A stretch of 50,438 bases of DNA from a virus. Location of the stretch: positions 1 through 50,438 of IMG/VR virus record IMGVR_UViG_3300005613_000092. The stretch is one strand, 5' to 3'. This document shows positions 40,968 to 50,239 of this stretch, piece after piece; the stretch's first letter is position 1, and the number at the start of each line of letters is the position of its first letter. The notes under the pieces were generated by a model that was not told the DNA's origin, searched no databases, and saw only the letters and a program-made list of their open reading frames with translations. The position numbers and the translations under genes were made by a program.

Positions 40968-41779
40968 TGAAAACAGCATCTGATGAATACATAGCAGAAG
41001 AAGAAGCAATAGAAAGGGAACCAAGTGAGATTTACAAAATCTGGGATGCCTATAATTCATATTATTATACTGATGGTGATACTGCTATTACTGTAGGTGG
41101 ACAGGAATACAGTCCTTCTACTATTACTAGAGGAGAGATTAATTTCAACTCCGAATTGGAAGTGAGTGAGATAGAAGTAACTGGTGTATACTTGGAAGAT
41201 CCTATAGTAGAATATATTACTATGAACCCATTAGAGATATTATGGGTTTCTATTATGAAACTTCATCGGGACCAAGATCCAATAGAAACATCAGTAGTTT
41301 TCCTAGGGCAGGTAAAGAATGTAGAGTTCAAAGGCAATGAGGCTAGAGTTGCAATAGTTGGATTTGAACATTATTTATCACAAGCAATTCCTAAATATAG
41401 ATACCAGCCTATATGCAATAACTTTTTATTTGATGACTTCTGTGGATTAGATGCTGACACATATAAAGACAGCGGCACTGTGACCGCCGTAAGCGACGAT
41501 GGCTTGACTTTAACAGTGGCAGGCATATCTACTGCTGATAATTATTTTACACACGGTTATTTGGAAGCTGGGGACCACAGAAAAACTATGATTGCAGCGC
41601 ATGAAGGAAGCACTTTAACTTTAAGATATAAGATTTCTACTATAGTATCAGGAACAGCAGTTGATTGCTATCCAGGCTGTGATTTGGATATAGAGACATG
41701 CAGAGATAAATTTAATAATGTTGTTAACTTTTTCGGCCACCCTTATATCCCACTGAATAATCCTTCTTTGCGTGTATAA
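40967..41779 (+). CDS. BR0599/DUF2163-like tail protein
   Basis: 270 aa from ATG 40967. N-terminal ITVGGQEYSPSTITRGEINF and the SELEVSEIEVTGVYL block, then the Cys-rich BR0599 end: QPICNNFLFDDFCGLDADTY ... CYPGCDLDIETCRDKFNN...FFGHPYIP. This combination is diagnostic for the family found next to NlpC/P60 tail genes. Confidence 0.88.
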   Translation: MKTASDEYIAEEEAIEREPSEIYKIWDAYNSYYYTDGDTAITVGGQEYSPSTITRGEINFNSELEVSEIEVTGVYLEDPIVEYITMNPLEILWVSIMKLHRDQDPIETSVVFLGQVKNVEFKGNEARVAIVGFEHYLSQAIPKYRYQPICNNFLFDDFCGLDADTYKDSGTVTAVSDDGLTLTVAGISTADNYFTHGYLEAGDHRKTMIAAHEGSTLTLRYKISTIVSGTAVDCYPGCDLDIETCRDKFNNVVNFFGHPYIPLNNPSLRV

Positions 41780-41814
41780 ATAGCAGTAACAGCAATATAA
41801 ATAAGGAGTGCAAT

Positions 41815-42207
41815 ATGACAAATCCAATAGATATAAATTACCTAAATGCAGTCGGAGAATTCTGTAAAATTTATGGCGGTTGGGCAGTTGCAATCTTTGA
41901 AGGTTTCTTTATTATGTATTTGATTAAGCTGCAGCGCAAAGACAGGAGAGATGCGGCTGCTACTTTTGCTGACTATCATGACGAGTTGGTTGATATGATT
42001 AAAGAAGCCACTCAAACTAAAATGTCTGTTTCTTCTAGAGTATTAGAACAATTAAGAGAAGTTAGAACTATTAAAGAAGTGCTGCATCAATTGGTAATGA
42101 GCTGTATGGGCGGCGGAAAGGTTGATATAGATTTATTGTTAGATGAAAATAATCATGAGAACCATACTGTAATAAGTTTTTTAAAAGAAAAGAATGGAGA
42201 AAAATAA
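41815..42207 (+). CDS. Single-pass membrane/coiled-coil protein
   Basis: 130 aa from ATG 41815 with aaggagtg. One hydrophobic segment (GGWAVAIFEGFFIMYLI, ~20-36), then charged helices. It might be a holin-type or tail-membrane protein, as no other lysis candidate is visible in the right half; evidence is weak. Confidence 0.6.
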   Translation: MTNPIDINYLNAVGEFCKIYGGWAVAIFEGFFIMYLIKLQRKDRRDAAATFADYHDELVDMIKEATQTKMSVSSRVLEQLREVRTIKEVLHQLVMSCMGGGKVDIDLLLDENNHENHTVISFLKEKNGEK

Positions 42208-42233
42208 GGATGGAGAAAAATAAGGATTGATGA

Positions 42234-42686
42234 ATGAAATATTACTTTGAAGATGAAAAGAAGCAGAAACAATTGCTTGCTGTATTAAATGAATGGATAG
42301 GAACAAAGTATCGTCATCGCGCTTCTGTTAAAGGTATGGGGTGTGATTGTATAGGACTTCCAATAGGAGTATTAACAGAAATGGGTTTATTGAATTTAAG
42401 AAAGAAGGATATACTAGAGTATGCTCCTGATTATCATATGCATAATACTAGATCTATGTTGGTGGAAAGTATAATAAAACATTTGAAAGTAGTCGAGATT
42501 ACGGATGGCAGTTTTATGAATGGAGATATACTTTGTTTTAAATTTGGCAAAGCAGCAGCGCATGCTGGCTTCTGGTTCAATGATTATTTATATGAAAGTG
42601 TAGATAAGATAGGTGTGATAAAGACGCATTTCCCCAACAGCCAGTGGAAGGAAAGACTTCAGCATACTTTCAGGATGGTGAATTAA
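42234..42686 (+). CDS. NlpC/P60-family tail peptidase
   Basis: 150 aa from ATG 42234. Catalytic Cys in GMGCDCIGLPIGVLTEMG and catalytic His in KAAAHAGFWFND fit the NlpC/P60 core, preceded by the usual WIGTKYRHRA. Position after BR0599 and before the hub is that of the tail-associated cell-wall hydrolase. It could also serve in lysis. Confidence 0.85.
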   Translation: MKYYFEDEKKQKQLLAVLNEWIGTKYRHRASVKGMGCDCIGLPIGVLTEMGLLNLRKKDILEYAPDYHMHNTRSMLVESIIKHLKVVEITDGSFMNGDILCFKFGKAAAHAGFWFNDYLYESVDKIGVIKTHFPNSQWKERLQHTFRMVN

Positions 42687-43133
42687 ATGATTTCAACAGA
42701 CAAAGAATTTAATGCGTTTGGTAAATTAATGTCAATGTTTGCATTAGGCGAATTGCAAAATACTATTGATGTTAAAACATATTTAAAAGAATATAATTAT
42801 ACATTAAGTGATCTAGAGAGCTATGTTTATTGGAAAAGAACTAGTATAGAAGAAAAACAAAAGGTTATGATGGAAAGATATGATAAAAAAATTAAGCCGT
42901 CGAGAGAAGCATTGAATGCAGCGCTGCCAAAATGTCCAAACTGCAGCAGGCTGCTTTATATTTACCCCATTAATGCTGAAAAAGGAAAAGGAAATATACA
43001 TGGATATAAATCAGTATGGCAATGTATTGATAAAGAATGTGTTTATGAAGAATACAGCAAGGAAACAGCATTTAATATAATATCATCTTTAATAGGAATA
43101 GAACATACCAAAAATTTAGGTTATAAGGAGTAG
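42687..43133 (+). CDS. Hypothetical zinc-ribbon protein in the tail module
   Basis: 148 aa from ATG 42687, one base after the previous stop. PKCPNCSRLLYIYPI and VWQCIDKECVYEE form a C4 zinc ribbon in the C-terminal half; N-terminal half helical. Unusual between tail lysin and hub genes; role unknown. Confidence 0.65.
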   Translation: MISTDKEFNAFGKLMSMFALGELQNTIDVKTYLKEYNYTLSDLESYVYWKRTSIEEKQKVMMERYDKKIKPSREALNAALPKCPNCSRLLYIYPINAEKGKGNIHGYKSVWQCIDKECVYEEYSKETAFNIISSLIGIEHTKNLGYKE

Positions 43134-43137
43134 CATA

Positions 43138-46100
43138 ATGACAATAGGCGGTTTCTTTGGCGGTGTAGTTGGCGGAGTAATAGGATGGTTTGCTGGCGGT
43201 CCTTATGGAGCGTTTGTAGGCGCTTCGTTTGGTTTTGGTATAGGAATGATGGTAGATCCTATATCACCTGATGTGCAGTCTCCTGGGCAGCCGCAGATGG
43301 CAGAATATGTTGTTCCTACATCAGATGAAGGGCTGCCTCTGCCTGATCTGGTTGGCACTACTAAATGCACTGGCAATATAATAGTATATGGTGGAGATAG
43401 AGCAGAGGCTATTTATACTACTACTACTGCAGAAGGCGGTAAAGGCGGAGGAGGAAGTTCTTCTTCGACACAGCAGACAGGATGGAAGTATTATTCAACT
43501 TGGGCTATGGGAATATGTTTAGGCGAAGTTAATAAACTTTATACTGTTTACAAGGGAGATAATGCTGTATGGAATGGTGAAATAGAATTAACTCCTGGTG
43601 TTAATGATGTTACAGGTGAAACTATTACATTAAGTGAGAATATGGGCTCAATGACATTTTACTTCGGGACTGCAAATCAAACTGCTAATTCTGATATAAC
43701 TGCATTGCTAGATGATGCTTCATTAAGCCCTGCTTATAGAAATCAATGTTATGCTGTGTTTCACGACAATATGATGGGAGAAAACAGCAACAGAGTTCCA
43801 GCAATGAAGTTTGTTATAGGAAAGTTTCCAGTATTAGGCATAAGTGGCCGGGAACAAATAGGATTATATGATTACAATCCAGCAGATGCTGCTTATTATA
43901 CTTTGGTTAATATGGCAGAACTGCCTGCAGCATATGTAAATTCAACGACATTTTCAGGTGCAGCATATACTTTATGGGAAGAGTCACTAGGTATAAGTTG
44001 TTTTTATCAATCATATAATTCAGTTGATACATATTTAACATCAATATTAAATCATTGTGTCAGTATTATTAAATATAGCAATAATGGTATGTTTGATATG
44101 AAATTGCTCAGAGATGATATATATGAATATGATATGGAAGAAACAGATGAGAATATTTATTTGGATAAACCTATTATAAATAGAATTTCATGGATTGATA
44201 CTTTAAATGAGATAAAACTTTCTTACTCATTAAGGACATATAATTCTGAATGTGTTTTAGATGCTCCAGTATTATCACAAGGAGCAGAAGTATCAGGAAC
44301 ATGCACAGGAGAATGTGAATATAATGTTGCATTAGGATGTCCGCCTTTGACATTGCAAAGTTCTACGGGCGGAGAATGGATTGATGTTAAGACAGTAGAC
44401 AGTTCATTTACTTGGTTATGCAGACCAACTAAATGTGCTGGAAATGAAACAAGCATTAGAATTAAAGATATCCAGGGTCAAATAAGCAATGTTATTGAAT
44501 TAGATGTTAGCTGTACTTGCGGCTATCCTAGTATGAGTGTAAGCGCTGCTCATTTAGAATGCAGTGAAGTTGCTGATATAACATTGGTTGGTGCAGTGGA
44601 TGATTGCTGTGATTATACTATTACTGCATTTAGTGATGGCGGTACAATAGAACAAGGTATAAAACAGACAGGAGCAGCTGCTTGGACTTATACCTGTCCA
44701 GATGGTTCTGGTAGAGGCAATACATGCTGTTTAAATGACTATGTAAGGTTGGATTTAAAGTGCTGCAAGACTATAATAGATCAATATACTATTACACTAG
44801 GAACACCAGTTCCTATTATATGGAGCCCTGCCAATCCAGCTGATATGGAAGCAGGAGGAACTATAGGCGTAGTAGTTCAAGGCGGTAGAGGCGGTCCATT
44901 TCATTGGGTCTCATTAGATATGGATGAATTCTGGTTTACTTGGGGAGATACAGAAGGAAGAGAGAATTATTTAAATGCTGCTGAAGATTTAGAAGACGGA
45001 ACAGAAGCAGTATTAACTGTATTTGATGCCTGCAACAGCAATTGCAACGGAGAAGTAACAATCGGTGCTGCTGGCCCGGCAGCGATGATGATGGGTGAAA
45101 ATCCAAGAGGCGAGTTGGGAGATGGAACTACTGTAAACAAATGGGTTCCGACACAAGAAGTAACAGCAGCATTAGATTGGGCATTGATTTCTTGCGGAAA
45201 AGCAACTACTCAAGCAATTAAAACAGATGGCACAAGGTGGGCTTGGGGTAAAAATAATAATGGTGTTATGGGTATAGGATCTATTGATAATGATGATCAC
45301 ACAACACCAATTCAAGCAGACGAAGGCAATCAGTGGGTTAAAGTTGTATCTGGTTGGCAGTCAAGTGTTGCTTTGCAGTCAGATGGAGATGTTTCAACTT
45401 GGGGATATAATAGTTATGGTGAAATTGGAGACGGAAGCTTTCCGCCGATACAAGGTCCGACTTCTCCATCTCATGTTTTATCAGATGGTGCTGATATAGC
45501 GATAGGCTATTATCATTGTTTATGTGTAAAAACTGATGGCAAAATGTATGGTTGGGGTGCAAATGGTTATGGTGGATTAGGAATTGGCAGTGTTTCCCCA
45601 CCAGATAATTTTGAAGTTTCTCCTGTTCAAGAAGCTCATGGTTATACTGATTGGTTGAAAGTTGCATGCGGTTCTGGCGGACACTCATTAGCACTCAAAG
45701 TTGATGGAACTTTATGGACATGCGGCAGAAACAATGATGGTCAATTAGGAATTGGTTCAAAAGATACAAGTGCCCATACACAATGGGTGCAGATCGGCAG
45801 TGATGTTTACAGCGCAATAGCAGCAGGCAATCAGTCAAGTTTTGCAATTAAAACAGATGGAACACTTTGGTCTTGGGGCGGTAATGTAGTAGGAGCGGCA
45901 GCGCAAGGCGGATCAGGAGATATATTAACTCCAACACAAGTAGGTTCTGATGATACTTGGACTGATGTTCAAGCAGGATATTTCAATGGTATAGGGCTTA
46001 AATCAGATGGAACACTTTGGTCTTGGGGATGGAATCAATATGGTCAATTAGGATTAGGCGATACTTCAAGCAGAAGCGTGCCTACTCAAGTCGGTTCTGA

Positions 46101-46170
46101 TACAACCTGGACATCTGTGGCTTACATTAAAGTAGAGCATGGCGGTGCAATTCAAGAAATAGAAGGATAA
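43138..46170 (+). CDS. Tail hub N-part with Ig-like and 7-blade RCC1 propeller
   Basis: 1010 aa. Gly-rich hydrophobic start (GGVVGGVIGWFAGGPYGAFV). A hub-like region runs to residue ~375 (MFDMKLLRDDIYEYDMEETD then NRISWIDTLNEIKLSYS). Cys-rich Ig-like repeats follow to ~640. Seven RCC1 blades run from ~645 to 1000, each with a G-x-N-x-x-G-x-L-G type turn and an A-I/L-K-T/S-D-G-T-L-W-x-W-G strand. The hub domain is interrupted here and resumes in the next gene. The propeller probably binds the host surface (inference). Confidence 0.85.
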   Translation: MTIGGFFGGVVGGVIGWFAGGPYGAFVGASFGFGIGMMVDPISPDVQSPGQPQMAEYVVPTSDEGLPLPDLVGTTKCTGNIIVYGGDRAEAIYTTTTAEGGKGGGGSSSSTQQTGWKYYSTWAMGICLGEVNKLYTVYKGDNAVWNGEIELTPGVNDVTGETITLSENMGSMTFYFGTANQTANSDITALLDDASLSPAYRNQCYAVFHDNMMGENSNRVPAMKFVIGKFPVLGISGREQIGLYDYNPADAAYYTLVNMAELPAAYVNSTTFSGAAYTLWEESLGISCFYQSYNSVDTYLTSILNHCVSIIKYSNNGMFDMKLLRDDIYEYDMEETDENIYLDKPIINRISWIDTLNEIKLSYSLRTYNSECVLDAPVLSQGAEVSGTCTGECEYNVALGCPPLTLQSSTGGEWIDVKTVDSSFTWLCRPTKCAGNETSIRIKDIQGQISNVIELDVSCTCGYPSMSVSAAHLECSEVADITLVGAVDDCCDYTITAFSDGGTIEQGIKQTGAAAWTYTCPDGSGRGNTCCLNDYVRLDLKCCKTIIDQYTITLGTPVPIIWSPANPADMEAGGTIGVVVQGGRGGPFHWVSLDMDEFWFTWGDTEGRENYLNAAEDLEDGTEAVLTVFDACNSNCNGEVTIGAAGPAAMMMGENPRGELGDGTTVNKWVPTQEVTAALDWALISCGKATTQAIKTDGTRWAWGKNNNGVMGIGSIDNDDHTTPIQADEGNQWVKVVSGWQSSVALQSDGDVSTWGYNSYGEIGDGSFPPIQGPTSPSHVLSDGADIAIGYYHCLCVKTDGKMYGWGANGYGGLGIGSVSPPDNFEVSPVQEAHGYTDWLKVACGSGGHSLALKVDGTLWTCGRNNDGQLGIGSKDTSAHTQWVQIGSDVYSAIAAGNQSSFAIKTDGTLWSWGGNVVGAAAQGGSGDILTPTQVGSDDTWTDVQAGYFNGIGLKSDGTLWSWGWNQYGQLGLGDTSSRSVPTQVGSDTTWTSVAYIKVEHGGAIQEIEG

Positions 46171-46180
46171 GAGGAATAAT

Positions 46181-47566
46181 ATGAGTGTTACTATAGATTT
46201 CAGAGAAAGTATGGTTCAAGCAAATGATATGGCTAATAGAAGTATAGTTGGTTTGAATACATCTAAATCAGTTAGATATATGCTTCATTGTGTTACTAGT
46301 AATGCCATATGGTCTGCTGATAAGATATTAAGAAATGCAGCGTATCCACTTGCACAAGTTTCTTTTCCGGCGAATAGAAATTCATTTAGATTAGAAGTAG
46401 GAGATTTGTTTAAGTTTAAATATGAACAATACAGTATAGATCCATTAATATGCCGAGTAGTTCGAATTAAAGAAGAGAATATTGAATCAGAAAAGATTTG
46501 GGTAGAAGCAATAGAAGATTTGAATTATGTATCATCCAATGTAGTTGCACAACCAGTACCAGGATTAGCAGAAACAGAGGATTGGGATTTAATTCCTTTA
46601 ACTAATATAGAAGTGCAGGAAGCGCCATTTGTAGTAGCAGGAGACAATATAAGGATTATACCACTGGCAGAAAGAACAGCACCTACTGATTTAGGTTATC
46701 TATTATATATTAGTATTGATGGTGGGACTTCTTATACATTGTTAGACAATATAGATGTGTTTAATCCTTATGGAACATTAGATGCTGAATATCCTGATAC
46801 TACTTATACAATAGATGATGCAGTGGGTTTTAATGTTACTTTTACTAATGATGATGTTGATATAATAAATTCAATAACAAGAACAGCATTGTTTGGCGGA
46901 ACAAATTTAGCACTGCTTGGTAATGAAATTATTTCGTTTCAAACTATCACGCCTGTGTCAGGTTATACTTACACGATAGAAGGGGTGTACAGAGGAAGAT
47001 TTGATACAGATAAACAGACACATGCAGCAGGAACTGATTTCTGGTATCTAGGATTAAGTAACTATAGAATAGTAGAAAGCACTGATTTGACATTAGGCAC
47101 CACAAGATATTTTAAGATGGTACCATATAATGTAGTGCAAACTGGCAGTATTGCTGATGCTGTATCTGATTCACTATTGATAGAAGGAAGAGCCAAGAAA
47201 CCTTATCCACCAAACAATTTAAAGGCGAATGGTACTACTTGGCACCCTAAGTACAGTGCCTATGTGGTTTTAACCTGGGATACTCGTGAGAGAAGCTTAT
47301 GGGCTGGAATGTCCAATGCGGATGCACAAACGGACGCCGAATCTTCATGGGAAGGGTTCTTCAAAATAGAGACTACGGTCAGTGGTGTCATTGTGCGAAC
47401 TACCGATAGTATTGATGATGACACTTGGACATATACTTCTGCGATGAATATAAGTGACAATGGAACATTAGCAGATGAGGTGTCCTTCTCATTATCTAAC
47501 TATCTTATAGTAGGAGGAATGAACTACGAGAGCATTTCCAGAGAAATAGTTGTTGAGAAGGAGTAA
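46181..47566 (+). CDS. Tail hub C-part / tip protein
   Basis: 461 aa from ATG 46181 with aagaggaat. It opens ANDMANRSIVGLNTSKSVRY, then NAAYPLAQVSFPANR and LEVGDLFKFKYEQY, CRVVRIKEENIESEKIWVEA. This reads as the direct continuation of the hub domain broken at residue ~375 of the previous protein. C-terminal beta domains (GVYRGRFDTDKQTHAAGTDF) are fibronectin-like tail-tip parts. Confidence 0.8.
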   Translation: MSVTIDFRESMVQANDMANRSIVGLNTSKSVRYMLHCVTSNAIWSADKILRNAAYPLAQVSFPANRNSFRLEVGDLFKFKYEQYSIDPLICRVVRIKEENIESEKIWVEAIEDLNYVSSNVVAQPVPGLAETEDWDLIPLTNIEVQEAPFVVAGDNIRIIPLAERTAPTDLGYLLYISIDGGTSYTLLDNIDVFNPYGTLDAEYPDTTYTIDDAVGFNVTFTNDDVDIINSITRTALFGGTNLALLGNEIISFQTITPVSGYTYTIEGVYRGRFDTDKQTHAAGTDFWYLGLSNYRIVESTDLTLGTTRYFKMVPYNVVQTGSIADAVSDSLLIEGRAKKPYPPNNLKANGTTWHPKYSAYVVLTWDTRERSLWAGMSNADAQTDAESSWEGFFKIETTVSGVIVRTTDSIDDDTWTYTSAMNISDNGTLADEVSFSLSNYLIVGGMNYESISREIVVEKE

Positions 47567-47569
47567 GAT

Positions 47570-48304
47570 ATGAAGATATGTTGGGATAATTTAGAAGACT
47601 TACGATTAAAATCAACGGGAAACTTTGGAATAGTTGGTAAACCTACTACTACTTTAATTTACCATGATTCTTGTAAGCAATGTGGAGATCCTTATCTCGC
47701 CTATGCAAAAGGTGCTAATAGTAAAGGACATGGCACACACGAGTATTGTAGCATACAATGTAGTAATAAACTTTCCAAAGAAGAAAGAAAAACAGCGTCG
47801 GAGAATAGCAAAGGTAGAAAGAATCATTTTTATGGAAAAACACACACAGAAGAAACAAGAAAGAAGATGTCAGTTATAAATGCTGGAGAAGGCAATCCAA
47901 TGTATGGGAGAAAACATTCAAAAGAAACAATAGAGAAAATGTCTGGTAAAAATAATTGTATGTATGGTTTAAGAGGTAAAGATACTCCTGGATATATACA
48001 CGGATTATCATATACCAAACAATATAGAGCAGGAGAAACTGCTAAATACAGAACTAAAAAATCGAATCAGACATCTGAACTTACAGAAAATGAACAAAAG
48101 AAAGTGCGACTCTATTACCAGATAAGAGAATACATGGGTGAAGATTGGCATGTAGACCATATTAGACCTATTTCTAAGGGTGGGTCAGACCATCCAGATA
48201 ATCTACAGATAATACCGAAGGAATTAAATTTTAGAAAGAGTGCGCAATACCCCTTATCACCAGAGTTAGAGAAAGAATGTGAGCAGTATGGATTTAGAAT
48301 ATAA
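47570..48304 (+). CDS. NUMOD3-HNH homing endonuclease
   Basis: 244 aa from ATG 47570. Order: zinc finger (DSCKQCGDPY...YCSIQC), two NUMOD3 DNA-binding motifs (YGKTHTEETRKKMS and YGRKHSKETIEKMS, a third partial at YGLRGKDTPGY), then the HNH domain (DWHVDHIRPISKGGSDHPDN). Free-standing between tail genes; it looks intact. The fragment at 36097 is a truncated relative. Confidence 0.9.
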   Translation: MKICWDNLEDLRLKSTGNFGIVGKPTTTLIYHDSCKQCGDPYLAYAKGANSKGHGTHEYCSIQCSNKLSKEERKTASENSKGRKNHFYGKTHTEETRKKMSVINAGEGNPMYGRKHSKETIEKMSGKNNCMYGLRGKDTPGYIHGLSYTKQYRAGETAKYRTKKSNQTSELTENEQKKVRLYYQIREYMGEDWHVDHIRPISKGGSDHPDNLQIIPKELNFRKSAQYPLSPELEKECEQYGFRI

Positions 48305-48323
48305 AGCATAAAGGAGCAAAATC

Positions 48324-49649
48324 ATGAGTTTCAGTGACAAGTACGATCTTGAGTTTATAGATTACAGCACATCAAATTGGAATTCCATTATAACCACAGA
48401 TTTAGAAATCTTGGATGATGTAATCCAAACAAGAACAATAGTTACATTAGAAAGTGATACAGAGGCATATATGGCATTGGGTCTCACAGCAAGTGGAACC
48501 TATGAAAAGATTATCTCTGTGTCAGGCACAACAGATGATATGGTTTGCCTTTCGATAGAAGCAGGTTCTGCTGGTGAAACAATCCGTGGTCAACTTACTG
48601 GGTTTATAGAAAATCCTTTATGGTCCTGGACTATTGCTGGTGATGTATATTTAAGTGACACTGTTTCCGGTTCTCTAACACAAACTCCTCCTGCTGTTGA
48701 TCCACAAAGAATAGGTATAGCTGATAGTGCTACAAGTCTTTTCATAACAGCACAAGATGGAGCCACTGGTCCTACAGGCGCTGCTGGTCCGACAGGCGCA
48801 ACTGGTGCAACTGGTCCTGCAGGCACTGCTGGAAGTACAACCTTATCAGGACTAACAGACACACCTGATACATATGATAATGGCAAGTATTTGCAATCTA
48901 CTGCTTCTGGTACACAATGGCAAACGATAAGCGGATCAGAAGGAGTAACTAACCATAGTGAATTAAATGAATTAGATTATGCTTCAGCAGGACACACAGG
49001 ATTTGCTTCTGCTACAGATCTAACTAATGTATCTGGTACTGCTGACACTAATACATCTAACTTAACTACACTACAATCAGATTTTACTACTCATAGTGGT
49101 ACTGCTAATATACATACAGTGCTAAATGATACTGTATCAGGAACAGATAATGTATGGTCTGCTGATAAGATTATAGATTTTACTCAGAATGGTGCTACTA
49201 CTATTGGTGATTATGGGTTTTATCAAGACCAAAAAGCACAAAATTCAGAAAGTGGCACTTTTACTCAGGGTGCGTGGCGGACGAGAACATTAAATACGAC
49301 TGTGTATGAGAGTGGTTCTACTATTTCAAGAAGTGGTAATGTTATTACTTTAACCGCTGGAACATATAAGATTAGAGGAAGTGCACCAGCACACTATATA
49401 TGGGATCACCAAACAAGATTTCAGAATACAACTGATGCATCTACTGCTTTATGGGGCACGCCGGAAGTGGCGGTAAATGTCGATGAACAAACACGCTCTT
49501 TTGTTGAAGGAGTTATTACTATTACTGCAAATAAATCATTTGAATTACAACATAGATGTGGTACAACAAGAAATACTGATGGTTTTGGAAAACATGTTAA
49601 TTGGGGAACAGAAGTGTTTGCGATGTTAGATATAGAAAAAATTTCATAA
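48324..49649 (+). CDS. Collagen-like tail fibre protein
   Basis: 441 aa from ATG 48324 with aaaggagc. A beta N-terminal region with a virion-type GQLTGFIENPLWSWTIAGDV segment, then a short collagen-like run (GPTGAAGPTGATGATGPAG, ~153-172). Ser/Thr/Asp-rich fibre repeats and a globular C-terminal tip (ETRSFVEGVITITANKS-type) follow. Trimeric adhesin expected. Confidence 0.8.
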   Translation: MSFSDKYDLEFIDYSTSNWNSIITTDLEILDDVIQTRTIVTLESDTEAYMALGLTASGTYEKIISVSGTTDDMVCLSIEAGSAGETIRGQLTGFIENPLWSWTIAGDVYLSDTVSGSLTQTPPAVDPQRIGIADSATSLFITAQDGATGPTGAAGPTGATGATGPAGTAGSTTLSGLTDTPDTYDNGKYLQSTASGTQWQTISGSEGVTNHSELNELDYASAGHTGFASATDLTNVSGTADTNTSNLTTLQSDFTTHSGTANIHTVLNDTVSGTDNVWSADKIIDFTQNGATTIGDYGFYQDQKAQNSESGTFTQGAWRTRTLNTTVYESGSTISRSGNVITLTAGTYKIRGSAPAHYIWDHQTRFQNTTDASTALWGTPEVAVNVDEQTRSFVEGVITITANKSFELQHRCGTTRNTDGFGKHVNWGTEVFAMLDIEKIS

Positions 49650-49659
49650 CGAGGTAATC

Positions 49660-50223
49660 ATGGCGAAAGTCAGAGAACAAAACTTACTATTAAAAGATAA
49701 TCAGAAAGTCCAACTGGGAAACAGTAATGAGGGCGAAGCAACTCACGATGGAACTGACTTGACTATATCTACTAGTGCTGGTATAAATGTTTCTATAAAT
49801 TCTGGCGCGGGCGGAAAAATCATCATTGGTACTATGAATTATCCAACAGCAGATGGTAGTGCGTCCCAAGTATTGAAGACAGATGGAATAGACACTATGA
49901 GTTGGGCAGATACAGATGCATTTCCGATAGGTCAAACAGGTGTATTTGGTGGTGGTAGTTTAGGAACTGGGGATGATACTATTGATTATATTACTATCAC
50001 AACAACAGGAAATGCCACTGACTTTGGTGATTTGACTGTTGGTAGAGGAGGTTCTGGTGCTTGTTCAAATACAACTAATGAAAGAGCGTGTTTTAGTGGT
50101 GGATCTACTGGAACTGCTGTAAATACTATAGATTATGTTACTATATCTACTACTGGAGACGCTGCCGATTTTGGTGATTTGACACAAGCAAGAGAGAATT
50201 TAGTAGGAACATCAAACGCATAA
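49660..50223 (+). CDS. Tail fibre / adhesin with DFGDL repeats
   Basis: 187 aa from ATG 49660. Two copies of a ~46-residue repeat: FGGGSLGTGDDTIDYITITT...DFGDLTVGRGG and FSGGSTGTAVNTIDYVTIST...DFGDLTQAREN. The repeat is known in phage fibres with many blades; here it stops after two (LVGTSNA), so the gene may be a truncated version. Confidence 0.7.
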   Translation: MAKVREQNLLLKDNQKVQLGNSNEGEATHDGTDLTISTSAGINVSINSGAGGKIIIGTMNYPTADGSASQVLKTDGIDTMSWADTDAFPIGQTGVFGGGSLGTGDDTIDYITITTTGNATDFGDLTVGRGGSGACSNTTNERACFSGGSTGTAVNTIDYVTISTTGDAADFGDLTQARENLVGTSNA

Positions 50224-50239
50224 AAAGGAGCAACACAAA

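Noticed and set aside
43138-43240. Signal peptide or holin at the start of the hub protein
   Set aside because: The Gly-rich hydrophobic start is common in phage tail-assembly/hub proteins and is in frame with the hub.
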